NCBI RefSeq assembly: GCF_004309355.1
Contig: NZ_BJCC01000021.1
Span: 1 to 64,000, forward strand
Direction of reading: 5' to 3'
Length of the DNA stretch: 64,000 bases
DNA from: Enterococcus florum
GTDB lineage: Bacteria > Bacillota > Bacilli > Lactobacillales > Enterococcaceae
Each line of letters starts with the position of its first letter. The first letter of the stretch is position 1. The notes below the pieces were generated by a model that was given only the letters and a program-made list of their open reading frames with translations, ran no database searches and was not told the origin of the DNA. This document shows, one piece after another, positions 18,801 to 29,356 of the stretch. Position numbers and translations under genes: made by a program.

Positions 18801-19497
18801 AGGGATGGCTGCTCGTTCATTAGGTATCCATGTAGCAACGCCAGTATTCGATGGAGCGGCCGATACCGATGTATGGGAAACTGTTCGTGAAGCAGGCATG
18901 GCCGGCGACGCGAAAACAGTTCTTTACGATGGTCGTACTGGTGAACCATTTGACAACCGTATCTCTGTTGGTGTGATGTACATGATCAAATTGGCCCACA
19001 TGGTTGATGATAAGCTGCATGCTCGTTCAATTGGACCTTACTCTCTTGTTACACAACAGCCATTAGGTGGTAAAGCACAATTCGGTGGACAACGTTTTGG
19101 GGAAATGGAAGTTTGGGCACTGGAAGCATACGGTGCGGCATATACCTTGCAAGAAATCTTGACTTACAAGTCAGATGATGTGGTCGGTCGTGTGAAAACA
19201 TACGAAGCGATCGTAAAAGGGGAACCAATTCCAAAACCGGGCGTTCCAGAATCTTTCCGCGTGTTAGTGAAAGAATTGCAGGCTTTAGGACTGGATATGC
19301 AAGTCTTGGATATCGACAACCGCGAAATCGAGTTGCGTGATATGGATGATGACGATGATGATTTGATCACAGTGGATGCACTGACTAAGTTTGCTGAGCA
19401 GCAATCCGCAAAAGAGTTGGAACAAAAAGCAGCAACTGAACGTGAGAATCAAGCGTCTGATCTGATCCAAGAAATTGAAACAGCAGAAGACTTATAA
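15886..19497 (+). CDS. rpoB: RNA polymerase beta subunit
   Basis: 1203 residues starting at TTG 15886: AGAGGGGTGA lies just upstream and the next residues [19 protein letters not shown] match the usual start of enterococcal RpoB. In-frame sequence upstream of this has no SD. All core regions are present, including the rifampicin region [12 protein letters not shown] through [13 protein letters not shown] with the usual sensitive residues, and the C-terminal [15 protein letters not shown] segment that contacts beta'. The C terminus carries an acidic tail rich in Asp. Followed by rpoC in one operon. Confidence 0.97.
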   Translation: MAGHVVKYGKHRERRSFARISEVLELPNLIEIQTDSYQWFLDEGLREMFEDILPIDDFNGNLSLEFVDYELKEPKYTVAEARQHDANYSAPLHVVLRLVNRETGEIKSQEVFFGDFPLMTEQGTFIINGAERVIVSQLVRSPGVYFHGKVDKNGKEGFGSTVIPNRGAWLEMETDAKDISYVRIDRTRKIPLTTLVRALGFGSDDTIMEIFGESESLRNTIEKDLHKNPSDSRTEEGLKDVYERLRPGEPKTADSSRSLLTARFFDPKRYDLANVGRYKVNKKLDLKTRLLNLTLAETLVDPETGEIIVEKGTVLTHQVMEELGPQLENGLNAVTYYPSEDAVVTEPMTVQPIKVYSPKDPEREVIVIGNGYPEPAIRTVRPADIIASMSYFLNLMEGIGNVDDIDHLGNRRIRSVGELLQNQFRIGLARMERVVRERMSIQDQETLTPQQLINIRPVVASIKEFFGSSQLSQFMDQTNPLGELTHKRRLSALGPGGLTRDRAGYEVRDVHYSHYGRMCPIETPEGPNIGLINSLASYAKVNKFGFIETPYRRVDRATGRVTDQIDYLTADIEDHYVVAQANSKLNDDGTFVEEVVMARATSENLEVTIDKVDYMDVSPKQVVAVATACIPFLENDDSNRALMGANMQRQAVPLIQPRSPWVGTGMEYTAAHDSGAALLCKNEGVVEFVDATEIRIRRDNGALDKYDITKFRRSNSGTSYNQRPLVELGEKVDVGDVLADGPSMENGELALGQNVVVAFMTWEGYNYEDAIIMSRRLVKDDVYTSIHIEEYESEARDTKLGPEEITREIPNVGEDALKNLDEMGIIRIGAEVHDGDLLVGKVTPKGVTELSAEERLLHAIFGEKAREVRDTSLRVPHGGGGIVHDVKIFTREAGDELSPGVNMLVRVYIVQKRKIHEGDKMAGRHGNKGVVSRIMPEEDMPYLPDGTPVDVMLNPLGVPSRMNIGQVLELHLGMAARSLGIHVATPVFDGAADTDVWETVREAGMAGDAKTVLYDGRTGEPFDNRISVGVMYMIKLAHMVDDKLHARSIGPYSLVTQQPLGGKAQFGGQRFGEMEVWALEAYGAAYTLQEILTYKSDDVVGRVKTYEAIVKGEPIPKPGVPESFRVLVKELQALGLDMQVLDIDNREIELRDMDDDDDDLITVDALTKFAEQQSAKELEQKAATERENQASDLIQEIETAEDL

Positions 19498-19509
19498 GAA
19501 TCCGTCTAC

Positions 19510-19540
19510 CGCAAGTCTTCCTCTTTTCGGAGGACTTGCG
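19510..19540 (+). other. Strong hairpin between rpoB and rpoC without T run
   Basis: 12-bp stem CGCAAGTCTTCC/GGAGGACTTGCG with one G-U pair and no downstream T run. More likely an mRNA processing or stability element than a terminator; the rpoC SD follows it closely. Confidence 0.6.
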
Positions 19541-19566
19541 ACAAAATGAAATGGAGGGAAACCCTT

Positions 19567-22500
19567 TTGATCGATGTAAATAAATTCGAAAGTATGCAAA
19601 TAGGTTTGGCTTCTCCTGAAAAAATCAGAAGCTGGTCATACGGTGAAGTAAAAAAACCGGAAACGATTAACTATCGTACATTAAAACCAGAACGTGAAGG
19701 GTTGTTCGATGAGCGTATCTTCGGCCCGACCAAAGACTGGGAGTGTGCCTGTGGTAAATACAAACGGATCCGTTACAAAGGGATTGTTTGTGACCGTTGC
19801 GGCGTTGAAGTGACTCGTTCTAAAGTTCGCCGCGAACGGATGGGACATATCGAATTGGCTGCACCTGTTACACATATTTGGTACTTTAAAGGCATTCCTT
19901 CTCGTATGGGACTTGTTTTAGACATGAGTCCTCGTGCGTTGGAAGAAATCATTTATTTTGCTTCCTATGTCGTGATCGATGCCGGCAACACAAGCTTAGA
20001 AAAGAAACAATTATTGACGGAACGCGAATACCGTGAAAAACGCGAACAATACGGACAAGAATTTCATGCCGCTATGGGTGCAGAAGCCATCAAGCAATTG
20101 CTGGATCAAGTAGATCTAGATGGTGAATCTGCGGAATTGAAGGAAGAATTGAAATCAGCACAAGGACAAAAACGGACCCGTGCGATCCGTCGTCTAGATG
20201 TCCTAGAAGCTTTCCGAGCTTCTGGCAATCGTCCAAGCTGGATGGTCATGGATGTCATTCCAGTCATTCCTCCAGATTTGCGTCCAATGGTCCAATTAGA
20301 AGGGGGTCGTTTTGCGACTTCTGACTTGAACGACTTGTACCGCCGGGTAATCAACCGGAACAACCGTTTGAAACGTTTATTGGATTTGAATGCACCAAAC
20401 ATCATCGTGCAAAACGAAAAACGGATGCTGCAGGAAGCTGTAGATGCGTTGATCGACAATGGTCGTCGCGGCCGTCCGGTCACTGGACCAGGGAACCGTC
20501 CATTGAAATCTCTTTCGCACATGTTGAAAGGGAAGCAAGGTCGTTTCCGTCAAAACTTGCTAGGGAAACGGGTGGACTACTCTGCACGTTCAGTAATCGT
20601 CGTGGGACCGTTTTTAAAAATGTATCAATGCGGATTGCCAAAGGAAATGGCGATCGAATTGTTCAAGCCTTTCGTCATGAAAGAATTGGTTCAACGTGAA
20701 ATTGCGTCAAACATCAAAAATGCAAAACGTAAGATCGAGCGACAAGAAGACGTGGTATGGGATGTTTTGGAAGAAGTAATCAAAGAACACCCCGTTTTAC
20801 TGAACCGGGCACCTACATTGCACCGATTAGGGATCCAAGCTTTTGAACCAATCTTAGTTGAAGGTCGTGCGATTCGTCTTCACCCATTGGTTTGTGAAGC
20901 CTACAATGCCGATTTCGATGGCGACCAAATGGCGGTTCACTTGCCATTAGGAGACGAGGCACAAGCAGAAGCACGCCTGTTGATGCTAGCTGCGACACAC
21001 ATTTTAAATCCGAAAGATGGTAAACCAGTAGTTACTCCATCTCAAGATATGGTCTTGGGGAACTATTACCTGACAATGGAAGAAGAAGGTCGTGAAGGGG
21101 AAGGCATGGTCTTCCGCGATATGAACGAAGCTGTTCTTGCATGGCGCAATGGTTATGTGCATTTGCACTCCCGTGTAGCTGTCGACCCTAACGCTTTAGG
21201 TGACAAACCATTCACGGAATGGCAAAAAGAACGCATGATGATTACTACAGTTGGGAAGATCATCTTTAATGACATCATGCCCAAAGAGTTCCCTTACTTG
21301 AATGAACCAACAGATTTCAACTTGACCGAACGCACACCTGACAAGTATTTTGTTGAACGCGGTGCGGATATTCCGGCAGCGATCAGCGAACAAGAGATCA
21401 TCTTGCCGTTCAAGAAGAAAAACTTAGGAAATATCATTTCTGAAGTCTTCAAACGTTTCAAGGTCACAGATACGTCTATGATGTTGGACCGCATGAAAGA
21501 CTTGGGATACAAGCATTCAACAATGGCCGGGATGACTGTTGGGATTGCTGATATCATGGCTTTGGCTGAAAAACAAGAAATCATTGACGATGCCCACAAA
21601 CAAGTGGCAACAATCACGAAGCAATTCCGCCGCGGGTTGATCACAGACGATGAACGTTATGAACGGGTTATCGGTGTTTGGAACGCTGCTAAAGATGCGA
21701 TTCAATTGAAATTGATGGAATCCTTAGATGCGAAAAACCCGATCTTCATGATGTCCGATTCCGGTGCTCGGGGGAATATCTCCAACTTTACTCAGCTTGC
21801 TGGGATGCGTGGATTGATGGCCGCTCCGAATGGACAAATTATGGAATTGCCGATCATCTCAAACTTCCGTGAAGGCTTGTCCGTCTTGGAAATGTTTATC
21901 TCCACTCACGGGGCTCGTAAAGGGATGACCGATACCGCCTTGAAGACAGCCGATTCCGGTTACCTGACTCGTCGTTTGGTTGACGTTGCCCAAGATGTTA
22001 TCGTTCGTGAAGACGATTGTGGCACTGACCGCGGGCTGGAAATCTCTGCAATTCGCGAAGGCAATGAAATCATTGAATCTTTGGAAGAACGTCTAGTTGG
22101 ACGTTATACCCAAAAATCCGTGTTCCATCCTGAAACAGGTGAATTGTTGTTAGGTCCTGATACTTTGATCACTGAATTGGATGCGAAACGCTTGATCGAT
22201 GCAGGCGTTGAAAAATTAACAATTCGTTCGGTCTTCACCTGCAATACGAAGCACGGTGTATGTAAGCACTGCTATGGCCGCAACTTGGCTACTGGTGACG
22301 ACGTTGAAGTTGGGGAAGCTGTCGGTACAATCGCTGCCCAATCCATCGGTGAACCTGGTACTCAGTTGACCATGCGTACGTTCCATACGGGTGGGGTTGC
22401 CGGAGACGATATCACTCAAGGTCTTCCTCGTGTCCAAGAAATCTTTGAAGCACGGAATCCGAAAGGTCTTGCTGTCATCACTGAAGTAACGGGTGAAGTC

Positions 22501-23223
22501 ACTGAGATCGTTGAGGATGCTGCGACACGTACAAAAGAAGTTACCGTCAAAGGTGAAACAGATACTAGAACCTATACCGTTCCTTATACAGCTCGGATGA
22601 AGGTTGTAGAAGGAGACTACATCCATCGTGGAACACAGTTGACAGAAGGGTCAATCGATCCAAAACACTTGCTGCAGGTCCGTGATGTGATCTCCGTTGA
22701 AACTTATCTGTTAAGAGAAGTTCAACGCGTTTACCGGATGCAAGGGGTTGAGATCGGCGATAAGCATATCGAAGTAATGGTACGTCAAATGTTGCGTAAA
22801 GTCCGTGTAATGGATCCAGGCGACACAGATATCTTACCAGGTACTTTGCTGGACATCGCTGACTTTAAAGACCGCAACTACGATACATTGGTAGCGGGTG
22901 GAACACCTGCCACCTCTCGTCCAGTCTTACTGGGAATCACAAAGGCATCATTAGAAACCAACAGCTTCTTGTCTGCTGCGTCCTTCCAAGAAACGACTCG
23001 TGTCTTGACCGATGCTGCAATTCGCGGGAAGAAAGATCCATTACTTGGATTGAAAGAGAATGTTATCATCGGTAAGATCATTCCTGCCGGTACTGGTATG
23101 TCTCGTTACCGCAACATGGAACCAAAAGAAGTGGTCGTTGCCAGCGAAAATGTCTACAGTATCTCTGATATTGAGGCACAATTAGCTGCTGAAGATGCAT
23201 TGAATCATCATCCTTTAAGCTAA
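19567..23223 (+). CDS. rpoC: RNA polymerase beta' subunit
   Basis: 1218 residues from TTG 19567 (TGGAGGGAA upstream; [20 protein letters not shown] is the conserved N terminus). Contains the zinc ribbon cysteines [20 protein letters not shown], the catalytic Mg2+ triad NADFDGDQM, the bridge-helix/trigger-loop regions and the second Cys cluster [13 protein letters not shown]. Full length for Firmicutes. It shares the rpoB transcript, and both genes use TTG starts. Confidence 0.97.
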   Translation: MIDVNKFESMQIGLASPEKIRSWSYGEVKKPETINYRTLKPEREGLFDERIFGPTKDWECACGKYKRIRYKGIVCDRCGVEVTRSKVRRERMGHIELAAPVTHIWYFKGIPSRMGLVLDMSPRALEEIIYFASYVVIDAGNTSLEKKQLLTEREYREKREQYGQEFHAAMGAEAIKQLLDQVDLDGESAELKEELKSAQGQKRTRAIRRLDVLEAFRASGNRPSWMVMDVIPVIPPDLRPMVQLEGGRFATSDLNDLYRRVINRNNRLKRLLDLNAPNIIVQNEKRMLQEAVDALIDNGRRGRPVTGPGNRPLKSLSHMLKGKQGRFRQNLLGKRVDYSARSVIVVGPFLKMYQCGLPKEMAIELFKPFVMKELVQREIASNIKNAKRKIERQEDVVWDVLEEVIKEHPVLLNRAPTLHRLGIQAFEPILVEGRAIRLHPLVCEAYNADFDGDQMAVHLPLGDEAQAEARLLMLAATHILNPKDGKPVVTPSQDMVLGNYYLTMEEEGREGEGMVFRDMNEAVLAWRNGYVHLHSRVAVDPNALGDKPFTEWQKERMMITTVGKIIFNDIMPKEFPYLNEPTDFNLTERTPDKYFVERGADIPAAISEQEIILPFKKKNLGNIISEVFKRFKVTDTSMMLDRMKDLGYKHSTMAGMTVGIADIMALAEKQEIIDDAHKQVATITKQFRRGLITDDERYERVIGVWNAAKDAIQLKLMESLDAKNPIFMMSDSGARGNISNFTQLAGMRGLMAAPNGQIMELPIISNFREGLSVLEMFISTHGARKGMTDTALKTADSGYLTRRLVDVAQDVIVREDDCGTDRGLEISAIREGNEIIESLEERLVGRYTQKSVFHPETGELLLGPDTLITELDAKRLIDAGVEKLTIRSVFTCNTKHGVCKHCYGRNLATGDDVEVGEAVGTIAAQSIGEPGTQLTMRTFHTGGVAGDDITQGLPRVQEIFEARNPKGLAVITEVTGEVTEIVEDAATRTKEVTVKGETDTRTYTVPYTARMKVVEGDYIHRGTQLTEGSIDPKHLLQVRDVISVETYLLREVQRVYRMQGVEIGDKHIEVMVRQMLRKVRVMDPGDTDILPGTLLDIADFKDRNYDTLVAGGTPATSRPVLLGITKASLETNSFLSAASFQETTRVLTDAAIRGKKDPLLGLKENVIIGKIIPAGTGMSRYRNMEPKEVVVASENVYSISDIEAQLAAEDALNHHPLS

Positions 23224-23231
23224 AGACGTGA

Positions 23232-23268
23232 AAAAGCCGCTCAGACTCTATTCTGAGCGGCTTTTCTT
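23232..23268 (+). terminator. Terminator of rpoBC
   Basis: Stem AAAGCCGCTCAG/CTGAGCGGCTTTT flanked by A and T runs. Confidence 0.95.
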
Positions 23269-23411
23269 ATGCAGATATTTTGGGAAAAATACATCGAAAA
23301 ATCAGTTGAAATACCCGATGAGTCCTTCGGTTGCATTTTCTTAACTCTCTGAGCAAATTGATTTGAGATTTGTCAAAAGCGAGTATGATAAAGCTAAAGG
23401 GGATGATAATT

Positions 23412-23930
23412 ATGGAAGAAACTGCGATTTTTGCAGGCGGCTGCTTTTGGTGCATGGTAAAACCATTTGATCAAATGCCAGGCATCAAAAAGGTGGTTTC
23501 CGGTTATACAGGTGGGCACGTGGTCAATCCAACATACCAAGAAGTAACGACTGGGACGACTGGTCATACAGAAGCAGTTGAGATCACCTTTGATTCAGAA
23601 GTGATTTCATATACCGAATTAGTAGAGATCTACTGGCAGCAAACAGATCCAACCGATGCCTTTGGCCAATTCGCCGATCGCGGAGATTCTTATCGCCCGG
23701 TGATATTCTACAATTCTCCTGAGCAACAAGCAGCAGCGGAACGCTCTAAAACCAAACTGCAAACCAGTGGCCGTTTTGATCAACCGATCGTAACCAAGAT
23801 TGAACCTGCACAACCTTTTTATCCGGCAGAAGAATACCATCAAGACTATTACAAGAAGAACAAGCTGCATTATGCCGCTTACCGTGAAGGTTCGGGCCGT
23901 GCAGGATTTCTGCGTAAGAAGTGGAAATAA
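23412..23930 (+). CDS. msrA: Peptide-methionine (S)-S-oxide reductase MsrA
   Basis: 172-residue antioxidant repair enzyme reducing methionine-S-sulfoxide. The catalytic motif GGCFWC places the nucleophilic Cys at residue 11; other conserved parts are [36 protein letters not shown] and YHQDYY. The start at ATG 23412 is chosen because AAAGGGG (23396-23402) lies 9 bp upstream; the ATG at 23403 abuts that SD. Of the cysteines only C11 and C14 are present, so recycling probably uses an external reductant. No MsrB is fused or adjacent. Confidence 0.95.
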   Translation: MEETAIFAGGCFWCMVKPFDQMPGIKKVVSGYTGGHVVNPTYQEVTTGTTGHTEAVEITFDSEVISYTELVEIYWQQTDPTDAFGQFADRGDSYRPVIFYNSPEQQAAAERSKTKLQTSGRFDQPIVTKIEPAQPFYPAEEYHQDYYKKNKLHYAAYREGSGRAGFLRKKWK

Positions 23931-23936
23931 CTCTTC

Positions 23937-23967
23937 GCCTAGTGTCGACCGACACTAGGCTTTTTTT
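23937..23967 (+). terminator. Terminator of msrA
   Basis: Perfect stem GCCTAGTGTC/GACACTAGGC followed by seven T; it overlaps the end of the convergent comC gene. Confidence 0.92.
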
Positions 23968-24650
23968 AAACTTAACAGCACGACTAACAACCCGCAGAAT
24001 AAAAAGGGGACAAATGGGACCTCGCGTAGCGGCTTTTGCCGAATGCGTTGAATCATAAAAAAGAGCAGTCCAGAACCAGAGGCAATAAACAATAAAACCA
24101 GCAATTTATACCCAGTCAACAAGAGACTCCACACGGCTGTCAACCATACATCCCCCATCCCTAAACTGTCAGGCAAATACCGTTGCAGGACAGATGAACA
24201 AAGGAGCAAAATCAACGGCTGCCACCAGTAGATCGGCTGATGAAGGATCAGCCCTCCCGCGACTAGGAACAAGCTGGTACTTAGAAAAATTCGTTCCTCA
24301 ACTAAATAGGTATCGCAGTCGATCACGGCCAACACGAGAGTACTCAGCAGCCAAAACAATTGCCAAAATAAAATCAGCGACCTTTCTGAAAGAAACACGA
24401 CGAACAAGCTGCCAACGAGAAATTCGATAAAAAAGTAGCGAAAGGCTAATGCCCGACCGCAGTGGAGACAACGAAATCGCTGGCGTATGATCGAAAGCAA
24501 AGGGATCAACTCCTTCACACTTAAAGGATGGTGGCAGTAGGAGCACCGAGAACGACCGAAAATGACGGATTCCTTTTTTGGCACTCGTTCCGCACATAAA
24601 CACAAAAAAGACCCCAATACCGTTCCAATCACAAATAAAAAAAGCTTCAT
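23955..24650 (-). CDS. comC: Prepilin peptidase (type IV leader peptidase, ComC-like)
   Basis: 231-residue membrane aspartic protease that cleaves and methylates prepilin-like pseudopilins of the competence machinery. Visible: N-terminal helix GTVLGSFLCLCAERVP, the cytoplasmic zinc-type cysteine pairs CSYC and CLHC, and the two catalytic aspartates in VIDCDTYLVEERI and LGMGDVWL. About seven hydrophobic segments follow. No comG operon is nearby in the window. The ATG at 24650 has GAGGGATAGGA upstream. Confidence 0.9.
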   Translation of the reverse strand: MKLFLFVIGTVLGSFLCLCAERVPKKESVIFGRSRCSYCHHPLSVKELIPLLSIIRQRFRCLHCGRALAFRYFFIEFLVGSLFVVFLSERSLILFWQLFWLLSTLVLAVIDCDTYLVEERIFLSTSLFLVAGGLILHQPIYWWQPLILLLCSSVLQRYLPDSLGMGDVWLTAVWSLLLTGYKLLVLLFIASGSGLLFFMIQRIRQKPLREVPFVPFLFCGLLVVLLSLKKA

Positions 24651-24704
24651 TCCTATCCCTCCTCATAAAAAAGATACGAAAACCAATTTTTTTTTACTTA
24701 TCTT

Positions 24705-24733
24705 TTGTGCTTTTGATGAAAATGTACTATGCT
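24705..24733 (+). promoter_or_regulatory. Probable dps promoter
   Basis: TTGTGC (24705-24710), 17-bp spacer, TATGCT (24728-24733). No convincing PerR box was seen. Confidence 0.5.
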
Positions 24734-24766
24734 TTTAATAAGGACAAAAATAGGAGGAATTTAAAC

Positions 24767-25234
24767 ATGAAATTTGAACAAACCAAAGAAGTATTGAATC
24801 AACTTGTTGCTGACCTAAGTCAAATGTCTATGGTGATCCACCAAACACATTGGTACATGCGCGGACCAGGTTTCTTGACCTTGCATCCAATGATGGACGA
24901 CTTCATGGATGATGTAAACGACCAACTGGATGAAATTTCAGAACGCTTAATCACATTAGATGGCTCACCATTCTCAACCTTGCGTGAAATGGCTGACAAC
25001 ACAAAAATTCCTGATGAAGTTGGACGCTGGGATCGTACGATGGAAGAACGTCTAGAAATCTTAGTGAAGGGCTATCGTTACTTAGCTGATCTGTACCAAA
25101 AAGGAATCGAAGTAACTGATGAAGAAGGCGATGATCCAACACAAGATATCTTTATCGAATTCAAAACAGCGACTGAAAAGCGTATTTGGATGATCCAAGC
25201 ACACTTAGGAAAAGCACCAGAAATCGATGCATAA
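24767..25234 (+). CDS. dps: Dps family ferritin-like protein
   Basis: 155-residue mini-ferritin that oxidises and stores iron with peroxide and protects DNA. The inter-subunit ferroxidase residues are in VIHQTHWYMRG and MMDDFMDDVNDQLDEISERL, with the further conserved DGSPFSTLREM segment. The ATG at 24767 follows TAGGAGGAA with ideal spacing; upstream in-frame sequence is not coding. Monocistronic with a hairpin terminator shared with convergent argH. Confidence 0.94.
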   Translation: MKFEQTKEVLNQLVADLSQMSMVIHQTHWYMRGPGFLTLHPMMDDFMDDVNDQLDEISERLITLDGSPFSTLREMADNTKIPDEVGRWDRTMEERLEILVKGYRYLADLYQKGIEVTDEEGDDPTQDIFIEFKTATEKRIWMIQAHLGKAPEIDA

Positions 25235-25238
25235 AAAC

Positions 25239-25264
25239 AACGCCAGCTGAACTCAGCTGGCGTT
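25239..25264. terminator. Bidirectional terminator between dps and argH
   Basis: 12-bp stem AACGCCAGCTGA/TCAGCTGGCGTT with loop of two bases. The argH stop codon is inside it, and T-rich sequence follows on both strands. Confidence 0.85.
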
Positions 25265-26632
25265 TAGTGCGTCTTTGGCCAATTTAATTTGTTCTATGAC
25301 TTGATCAAAGCCGGTTCCGCCCAAAGAATTCCGGCGAGTCACTGCGGTTTTTGAAGACAGTGTGTCGTAAATATCTTCCTCGATCAAAGGAGAAATGGCT
25401 TGGTAGTCGTTGAAAGCTACATCTTGTAGATAGATCCCTTTTTTAGTGCAGTCCAATACCAATTTTCCAACGATTTCATGGGCTTGACGGAAGGGAATTC
25501 CCTTCGTTGCTAGATAATCAGCCAGCTCTGTCGCGTTAGAAAAATCCTTTTCCGTTGCATCGTGCATCGTCTGGGTATGCACGTTCATTGTCTGGATCAT
25601 TCCAGTCATGATCTCTAAACTCGTTGCTACGGTATGCACGGTGTCGAACATGCCTTCCTTGTCTTCCTGCAGATCCTTGTTGTAAGCCAACGGCAAGCCC
25701 TTCATTACGGTCAACAAACCCATCAGATCTCCAAATACACGGCCGGATTTACCGCGGATTAGTTCTGCCATATCCGGGTTTTTCTTTTGCGGCATGATCG
25801 AGCTGCCGGTGGAGAAAGTGTCAGTCAATTCCACGAACTTAAATTCATGGCTGCACCATAAAATAATCTCCTCGCAAAAACGTGACAAATGCATCATCAA
25901 GATGGAGCTGTTGCTCAAAAATTCCAAAATAAAATCTCGGTCGCTGACACCGTCCAAGCTGTTGGTGTAAATCCCGCCAAAACCTAATTCTTTCGCTGTC
26001 TGCTGCCGATCGATCGGGAAGGTTGTTCCGGCCAATGCAGCGCAGCCTAACGGGGATAGATCGATACGTTTCACACTTTCACTCAAGCGCTCCTGATCTC
26101 GTGTCAGCATGCCGTAATAAGCCATCAGATGATGCCCGAAAGAAATCGGCTGTGCATGCTGCAGGTGCGTATAGCCAGGCATGATCGTCTCCACGTGCTC
26201 CTCAGCTTTTGCGATCAATACTTCACGGAATGCCGTGATTTTTTCAATGATGTCCTGCACATGCTCTTTCAGATACAAATGCATATCTGTTGCCACTTGA
26301 TCATTTCGACTGCGGGCCGTATGCAATTTTCCCGCAACCGGACCGATCTCGTCGTGCAGCATTTTCTCTAAATTCAAATGGATATCTTCATTTTCAATCG
26401 TGAAGGTCAGGGCATTGGCAGCTGATTTTTCTGCCAATGTATTCAACCCTGCGATGATCTGATCGGCTTCCTCTTGGGAAATGATTCCTGTACTGCCCAG
26501 CATCTTCACATGGGCCAGACTGCCTGTAATATCCTGTTTGGCTAATTGCTGATCAAAAGGGATCGAAGCGCCAAATGCATCAATCCATGCTTCATTTTTA
26601 CCATCAAAACGGCCGCCCCAAAGCTTTGCCAT
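25253..26632 (-). CDS. argH: Argininosuccinate lyase
   Basis: 459-residue fumarase/aspartase-superfamily enzyme, last step of arginine synthesis: argininosuccinate to arginine plus fumarate. It starts MAKLWGGRF and contains the signature loop [11 protein letters not shown] with the catalytic serine, the [13 protein letters not shown] segment and the active-site histidine in [17 protein letters not shown] lies upstream of ATG 26632; a 44-codon in-frame extension exists but runs through a terminator hairpin and is not coding. Downstream of argG with an unusually long structured gap. Confidence 0.95.
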   Translation of the reverse strand: MAKLWGGRFDGKNEAWIDAFGASIPFDQQLAKQDITGSLAHVKMLGSTGIISQEEADQIIAGLNTLAEKSAANALTFTIENEDIHLNLEKMLHDEIGPVAGKLHTARSRNDQVATDMHLYLKEHVQDIIEKITAFREVLIAKAEEHVETIMPGYTHLQHAQPISFGHHLMAYYGMLTRDQERLSESVKRIDLSPLGCAALAGTTFPIDRQQTAKELGFGGIYTNSLDGVSDRDFILEFLSNSSILMMHLSRFCEEIILWCSHEFKFVELTDTFSTGSSIMPQKKNPDMAELIRGKSGRVFGDLMGLLTVMKGLPLAYNKDLQEDKEGMFDTVHTVATSLEIMTGMIQTMNVHTQTMHDATEKDFSNATELADYLATKGIPFRQAHEIVGKLVLDCTKKGIYLQDVAFNDYQAISPLIEEDIYDTLSSKTAVTRRNSLGGTGFDQVIEQIKLAKDALNAS

Positions 26633-26657
26633 CGTCAACACCTCATTTTCAAAGTAG

Positions 26658-26880
26658 AAAAAGACCGCCGAAACGGTCTTTTTATTCATGTCCAGCCTCA
26701 CAACAATCGTGAGGCTTATTTTCTTGGGAGGAGGCATCTTTTCAGATACCTCAGGATGAAACATTGCTGGTTTCCTTATTTCCTCACTGGGAAAAGAAAC
26801 TCTCCTAAGAGCAATGGCAAGATGTGAACCGGACAGCCTTATTTACCGGCAAGTAAAAGCTGCCTCACATCTGTTCGATC
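26658..26880 (-). promoter_or_regulatory. Structured argG-argH intercistronic leader with terminator
   Basis: The 259-bp gap between argG and argH contains, on the minus strand, hairpins AGATGTGA/TCACATCT (long loop), GAGGTATCT/AGATGCCTC and AGCCTCAC/GTGAGGCT, and finally AAAAAGACCG/CGGTCTTTTT followed by CTACTTT (26683-26658). The last is a Rho-independent terminator 25 bp before the argH start, so argH expression appears attenuated separately from argG. No T-box core sequence is recognisable. Confidence 0.55.
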
Positions 26881-26891
26881 TTGCGGATTCT

Positions 26892-28100
26892 TTACAGACT
26901 AGGTTGTTTTAAACTCGATTGGACTTCAGCATTGACCTTTGTCGGCAAGCCCCAAAGCTTGATGAAGCCGACTGCTGCATCTTGATCAAACGTATCTGCT
27001 GAGGTATAAGTCGCCAAGTTTTCATTGTATAAGCTGTTGTTCGACTTGCGTCCTTCAACGATCACGTTTCCTTTGAACAATTTGACACGCAGTACGCCGT
27101 TTACGACTTCCTGTGATTCCTTCAAGAAAGCGATCAAAGCATCCATCGTTGGATTGAACCATAGACCATCGTAGATCATTTGTCCTAATTTTTGTTCAAT
27201 GATCGGTTTGAAATGCGCCATCTCACGAACGAAGGTCAAATCCTCCAGTTCTTTGTGAGCCGTCATCAGCACGATTGCTGCCGGGCATTCGTAGACCTCA
27301 CGAGATTTAATCCCAACCAACCGATTTTCAATGTGATCAATTCGGCCGATCCCATGTTTGCCTGCTTCGGCATCCAAGGTCATGATCAAGTCAGCCAATT
27401 GCATGTGCTGACCATCTAAGGCAACGGGAACTCCTTTTTCAAAAGCGATCTCCATAATCGTCGGTGTGTCTGGAGTCTCTTCCAATTCAGCAGTGATCGC
27501 GTAAGCTCCTTTAGGCGGTGTTGCCCAAGGGTCTTCCAGTACGCCGCATTCACAAGCACGTCCCCATAAATTTTGGTCGATCGAGTAAGGGTTATCCAAA
27601 TCCGCTGGGATCGGCACACCCTTTTCAGCAGCGTAAGCAATCTCTTCTTCCCGAGACCATTTCCATTCACGAACGGGTGCGATCACTTTCAAGTTCGGAT
27701 CAAGGGCTGCGATGGAAACTTCAAAACGTACTTGGTCATTTCCTTTACCGGTACAGCCATGGGCAATCGTAGTGGCGCCTGTTTCGTGGGCCAGCTCGAC
27801 TAATTTTTTCGAGATCAGCGGACGAGAAAGGGCTGAGACCAAAGGATAAGAGTTTTCATAGAAGGTATTTCCCTGCAGCGCAACCAATACGAAATCCTGT
27901 GCAAATTCTTCACGGGCATCAATCGCATAAGAGGCAGATGCCCCGACCTGCAGAGCCTTTTGCTTGATGAAGTCAGTATCGCGACCCTCGCCGATGTCCA
28001 AACAACAAGCTACGACATCGTAACCTTCATCTACTAACCATTTGATGGAAACCGAGGTGTCCAATCCGCCTGAATAGGCCAAAATCACTTTTTCTTTCAT
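26892..28100 (-). CDS. argG: Argininosuccinate synthase
   Basis: 402-residue ATP-dependent ligase joining citrulline and aspartate. The N-type PP-loop is [15 protein letters not shown] at residue 9, followed by the conserved [13 protein letters not shown] and [14 protein letters not shown] segments. Precedes argH on the same strand. No other arg biosynthesis genes are nearby, so this is the citrulline-to-arginine module only. Promoter with 17-bp spacing at 28156-28184. Confidence 0.96.
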   Translation of the reverse strand: MKEKVILAYSGGLDTSVSIKWLVDEGYDVVACCLDIGEGRDTDFIKQKALQVGASASYAIDAREEFAQDFVLVALQGNTFYENSYPLVSALSRPLISKKLVELAHETGATTIAHGCTGKGNDQVRFEVSIAALDPNLKVIAPVREWKWSREEEIAYAAEKGVPIPADLDNPYSIDQNLWGRACECGVLEDPWATPPKGAYAITAELEETPDTPTIMEIAFEKGVPVALDGQHMQLADLIMTLDAEAGKHGIGRIDHIENRLVGIKSREVYECPAAIVLMTAHKELEDLTFVREMAHFKPIIEQKLGQMIYDGLWFNPTMDALIAFLKESQEVVNGVLRVKLFKGNVIVEGRKSNNSLYNENLATYTSADTFDQDAAVGFIKLWGLPTKVNAEVQSSLKQPSL

Positions 28101-28155
28101 CCTGAAGACTCCCTTTTATCTGTTTTTCGTAAGTTCTAATTTTTGTGTTGAAGTC

Positions 28156-28184
28156 ATCTTAGCATCATAAAATACAAAAATCAA
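28156..28184 (-). promoter_or_regulatory. Promoter of argG
   Basis: Minus strand TTGATT (28184-28179), 17-bp spacer, TAAGAT (28161-28156). Just upstream, around 28190-28206, the minus strand reads TTGCATAAATATTTAAA, which is similar to an ARG box (TGAATxxxxATTCA type); binding of ArgR is a suggestion only. Confidence 0.65.
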
Positions 28185-28301
28185 GCACTTTTTAAATATT
28201 TATGCAAAATAATTTCGAAATATGCTCTTTTTATTCAAAAACGCCACGCAAGGACTGTATACTCGATCAGGAGAAAAAATTGATTTAGTTAGAGAAAAAC
28301 G

Positions 28302-28330
28302 TTGACATGGCAAGCTTTAGGAAGTATTAT
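28302..28330 (+). promoter_or_regulatory. Promoter of rplM-rpsI
   Basis: TTGACA (28302-28307), 17-bp spacer, TATTAT (28325-28330). Confidence 0.88.
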
Positions 28331-28336
28331 GGTAAA

Positions 28337-28402
28337 TGGTATTGTTTGCCCCACGAGAGCCCCGGAAACTCAAGTGTTTGTCAAACATTCGAAATTGAAA
28401 TT
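28337..28402 (+). ncRNA. Candidate L13 leader (ribosomal-protein autoregulatory leader)
   Basis: The 5' UTR between the rplM promoter and its SD carries a compact, G/C-containing segment (CCCCACGAGAGCCCCGG, 28350-28366) and a TGTTTG/CAAACA hairpin. An L13 leader family is known at this position in Firmicutes; assignment is by position and appearance and was not checked with a covariance model. Confidence 0.5.
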
Positions 28403-28415
28403 GGAGGAAGAAATC

Positions 28416-28859
28416 GTGCGTACAACATATATGGCTAAGCCAGGCGAAGTAGAACGTAAATGGTACGTAGTAGACGCAACGGATGTTCCTATGGGACGTC
28501 TTTCAACAGTTGTTGCTTCTATCTTACGTGGAAAAAATAAACCAACATACACACCACATGTAGATACTGGAGATTTTGTAATCGTAATTAATGCTGACAA
28601 GGTGAAATTAACAGGTAAGAAAGCAACAGACAAGATTTATTACCGTCATTCAATGTATCCAGGCGGATTGAAATCTGTTTCTGCTGGTGAATTACGTGCT
28701 AAAAATTCTCGCCGTTTGATCGAAACTTCTGTTAAGGGCATGTTGCCTAAGAACACTCTAGGCCGCAAACAAGGCATGAAATTGCATGTATACGGTGGAG
28801 CGGAACATCCACACGCAGCACAACAACCAGAAGTTTTGGATATCACAAACTTAATCTAA
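28416..28859 (+). CDS. rplM: 50S ribosomal protein L13
   Basis: 147 residues starting at GTG 28416, preceded by TTGGAGGAAG. The N terminus [20 protein letters not shown] is the standard start; in-frame codons upstream belong to the leader and promoter. Family core [28 protein letters not shown] and the C-terminal [13 protein letters not shown] are intact. First gene of the rplM-rpsI operon. Confidence 0.97.
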   Translation: MRTTYMAKPGEVERKWYVVDATDVPMGRLSTVVASILRGKNKPTYTPHVDTGDFVIVINADKVKLTGKKATDKIYYRHSMYPGGLKSVSAGELRAKNSRRLIETSVKGMLPKNTLGRKQGMKLHVYGGAEHPHAAQQPEVLDITNLI

Positions 28860-28872
28860 GGAGGGAAATTCA

Positions 28873-29265
28873 TTGGCACAAGTACAATATAGCGGCACAG
28901 GCCGTCGTAAAAATGCAGTTGCTCGCGTACGCTTAGTACCAGGGACTGGTAAAATTACTGTTAACAATAAAGACGTTGAAGAATATATTCCACACGCTGA
29001 CCTACGTTTGGTGATCAACCAACCTTTTGGCGTTACTGAAACAGCTGGTTCATATGACGTAATGGTCAACGTGAACGGTGGAGGCTACGCAGGACAAGCT
29101 GGAGCGATCCGTCATGGTATCTCTCGCGCTTTACTAGAAGTAGATCCTGACTTCCGCGCACCATTGAAACGCGCTGGATTGCTTACACGTGATTCACGTA
29201 TGGTTGAACGTAAGAAACCAGGTCTTAAGAAAGCTCGTAAAGCATCTCAATTCTCTAAGCGTTAA
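28873..29265 (+). CDS. rpsI: 30S ribosomal protein S9 (3' end supplied by integrated element)
   Basis: 130-residue S9 with the usual N terminus [20 protein letters not shown] and the conserved tail [12 protein letters not shown] that reaches the P-site tRNA. The coding sequence after about codon 120 is duplicated, with synonymous changes only, at 37015-37065. This shows that a mobile element integrated into the gene and restored its 3' end. The protein sequence is therefore unchanged. AAGGAGGG lies upstream of the ATG or TTG start at 28873. Confidence 0.97.
   Translation: MAQVQYSGTGRRKNAVARVRLVPGTGKITVNNKDVEEYIPHADLRLVINQPFGVTETAGSYDVMVNVNGGGYAGQAGAIRHGISRALLEVDPDFRAPLKRAGLLTRDSRMVERKKPGLKKARKASQFSKR
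29216..29234 (+). repeat. attL core (19-bp direct repeat)
   Basis: AACCAGGTCTTAAGAAAGC within the last codons of rpsI, identical to 37015-37033. Beyond the core the two copies continue to the stop codon with third-position differences only. Confidence 0.85.
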
Positions 29266-29288
29266 TCGTTGTTATACCAACGATTTCA

Positions 29289-29326
29289 AGCACTTTCCAT
29301 TCAGTTGGAAGGTGCTTTTTTTATTT
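29289..29326 (+). terminator. rpsI terminator (element-borne copy)
   Basis: Stem AGCACTTTCCA/TGGAAGGTGCT then TTTTTTT. A related hairpin follows the displaced native rpsI tail at 37089-37122, so the element seems to restore the terminator as well as the gene end. Confidence 0.9.
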
Positions 29327-29327
29327 T

Positions 29328-29347
29328 GGTTACGAGCTTGGTTACGA
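29328..29347 (+). repeat. Integrase arm-type sites, left end
   Basis: Two direct GGTTACGA repeats (29328-29335, 29340-29347) 12 bp apart, between attL and int. The same octamer recurs at the right end of the element, a pattern expected of arm sites bound by the integrase N-terminal domain. Confidence 0.65.
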
Positions 29348-29356
29348 CTATTTTTC

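Noticed and set aside
26633-26764. 44-codon extension of argH
   Set aside because: It reads through hairpins and an intrinsic terminator; a proper SD precedes ATG 26632 and the protein there begins with the conserved MAKLWGGRF.
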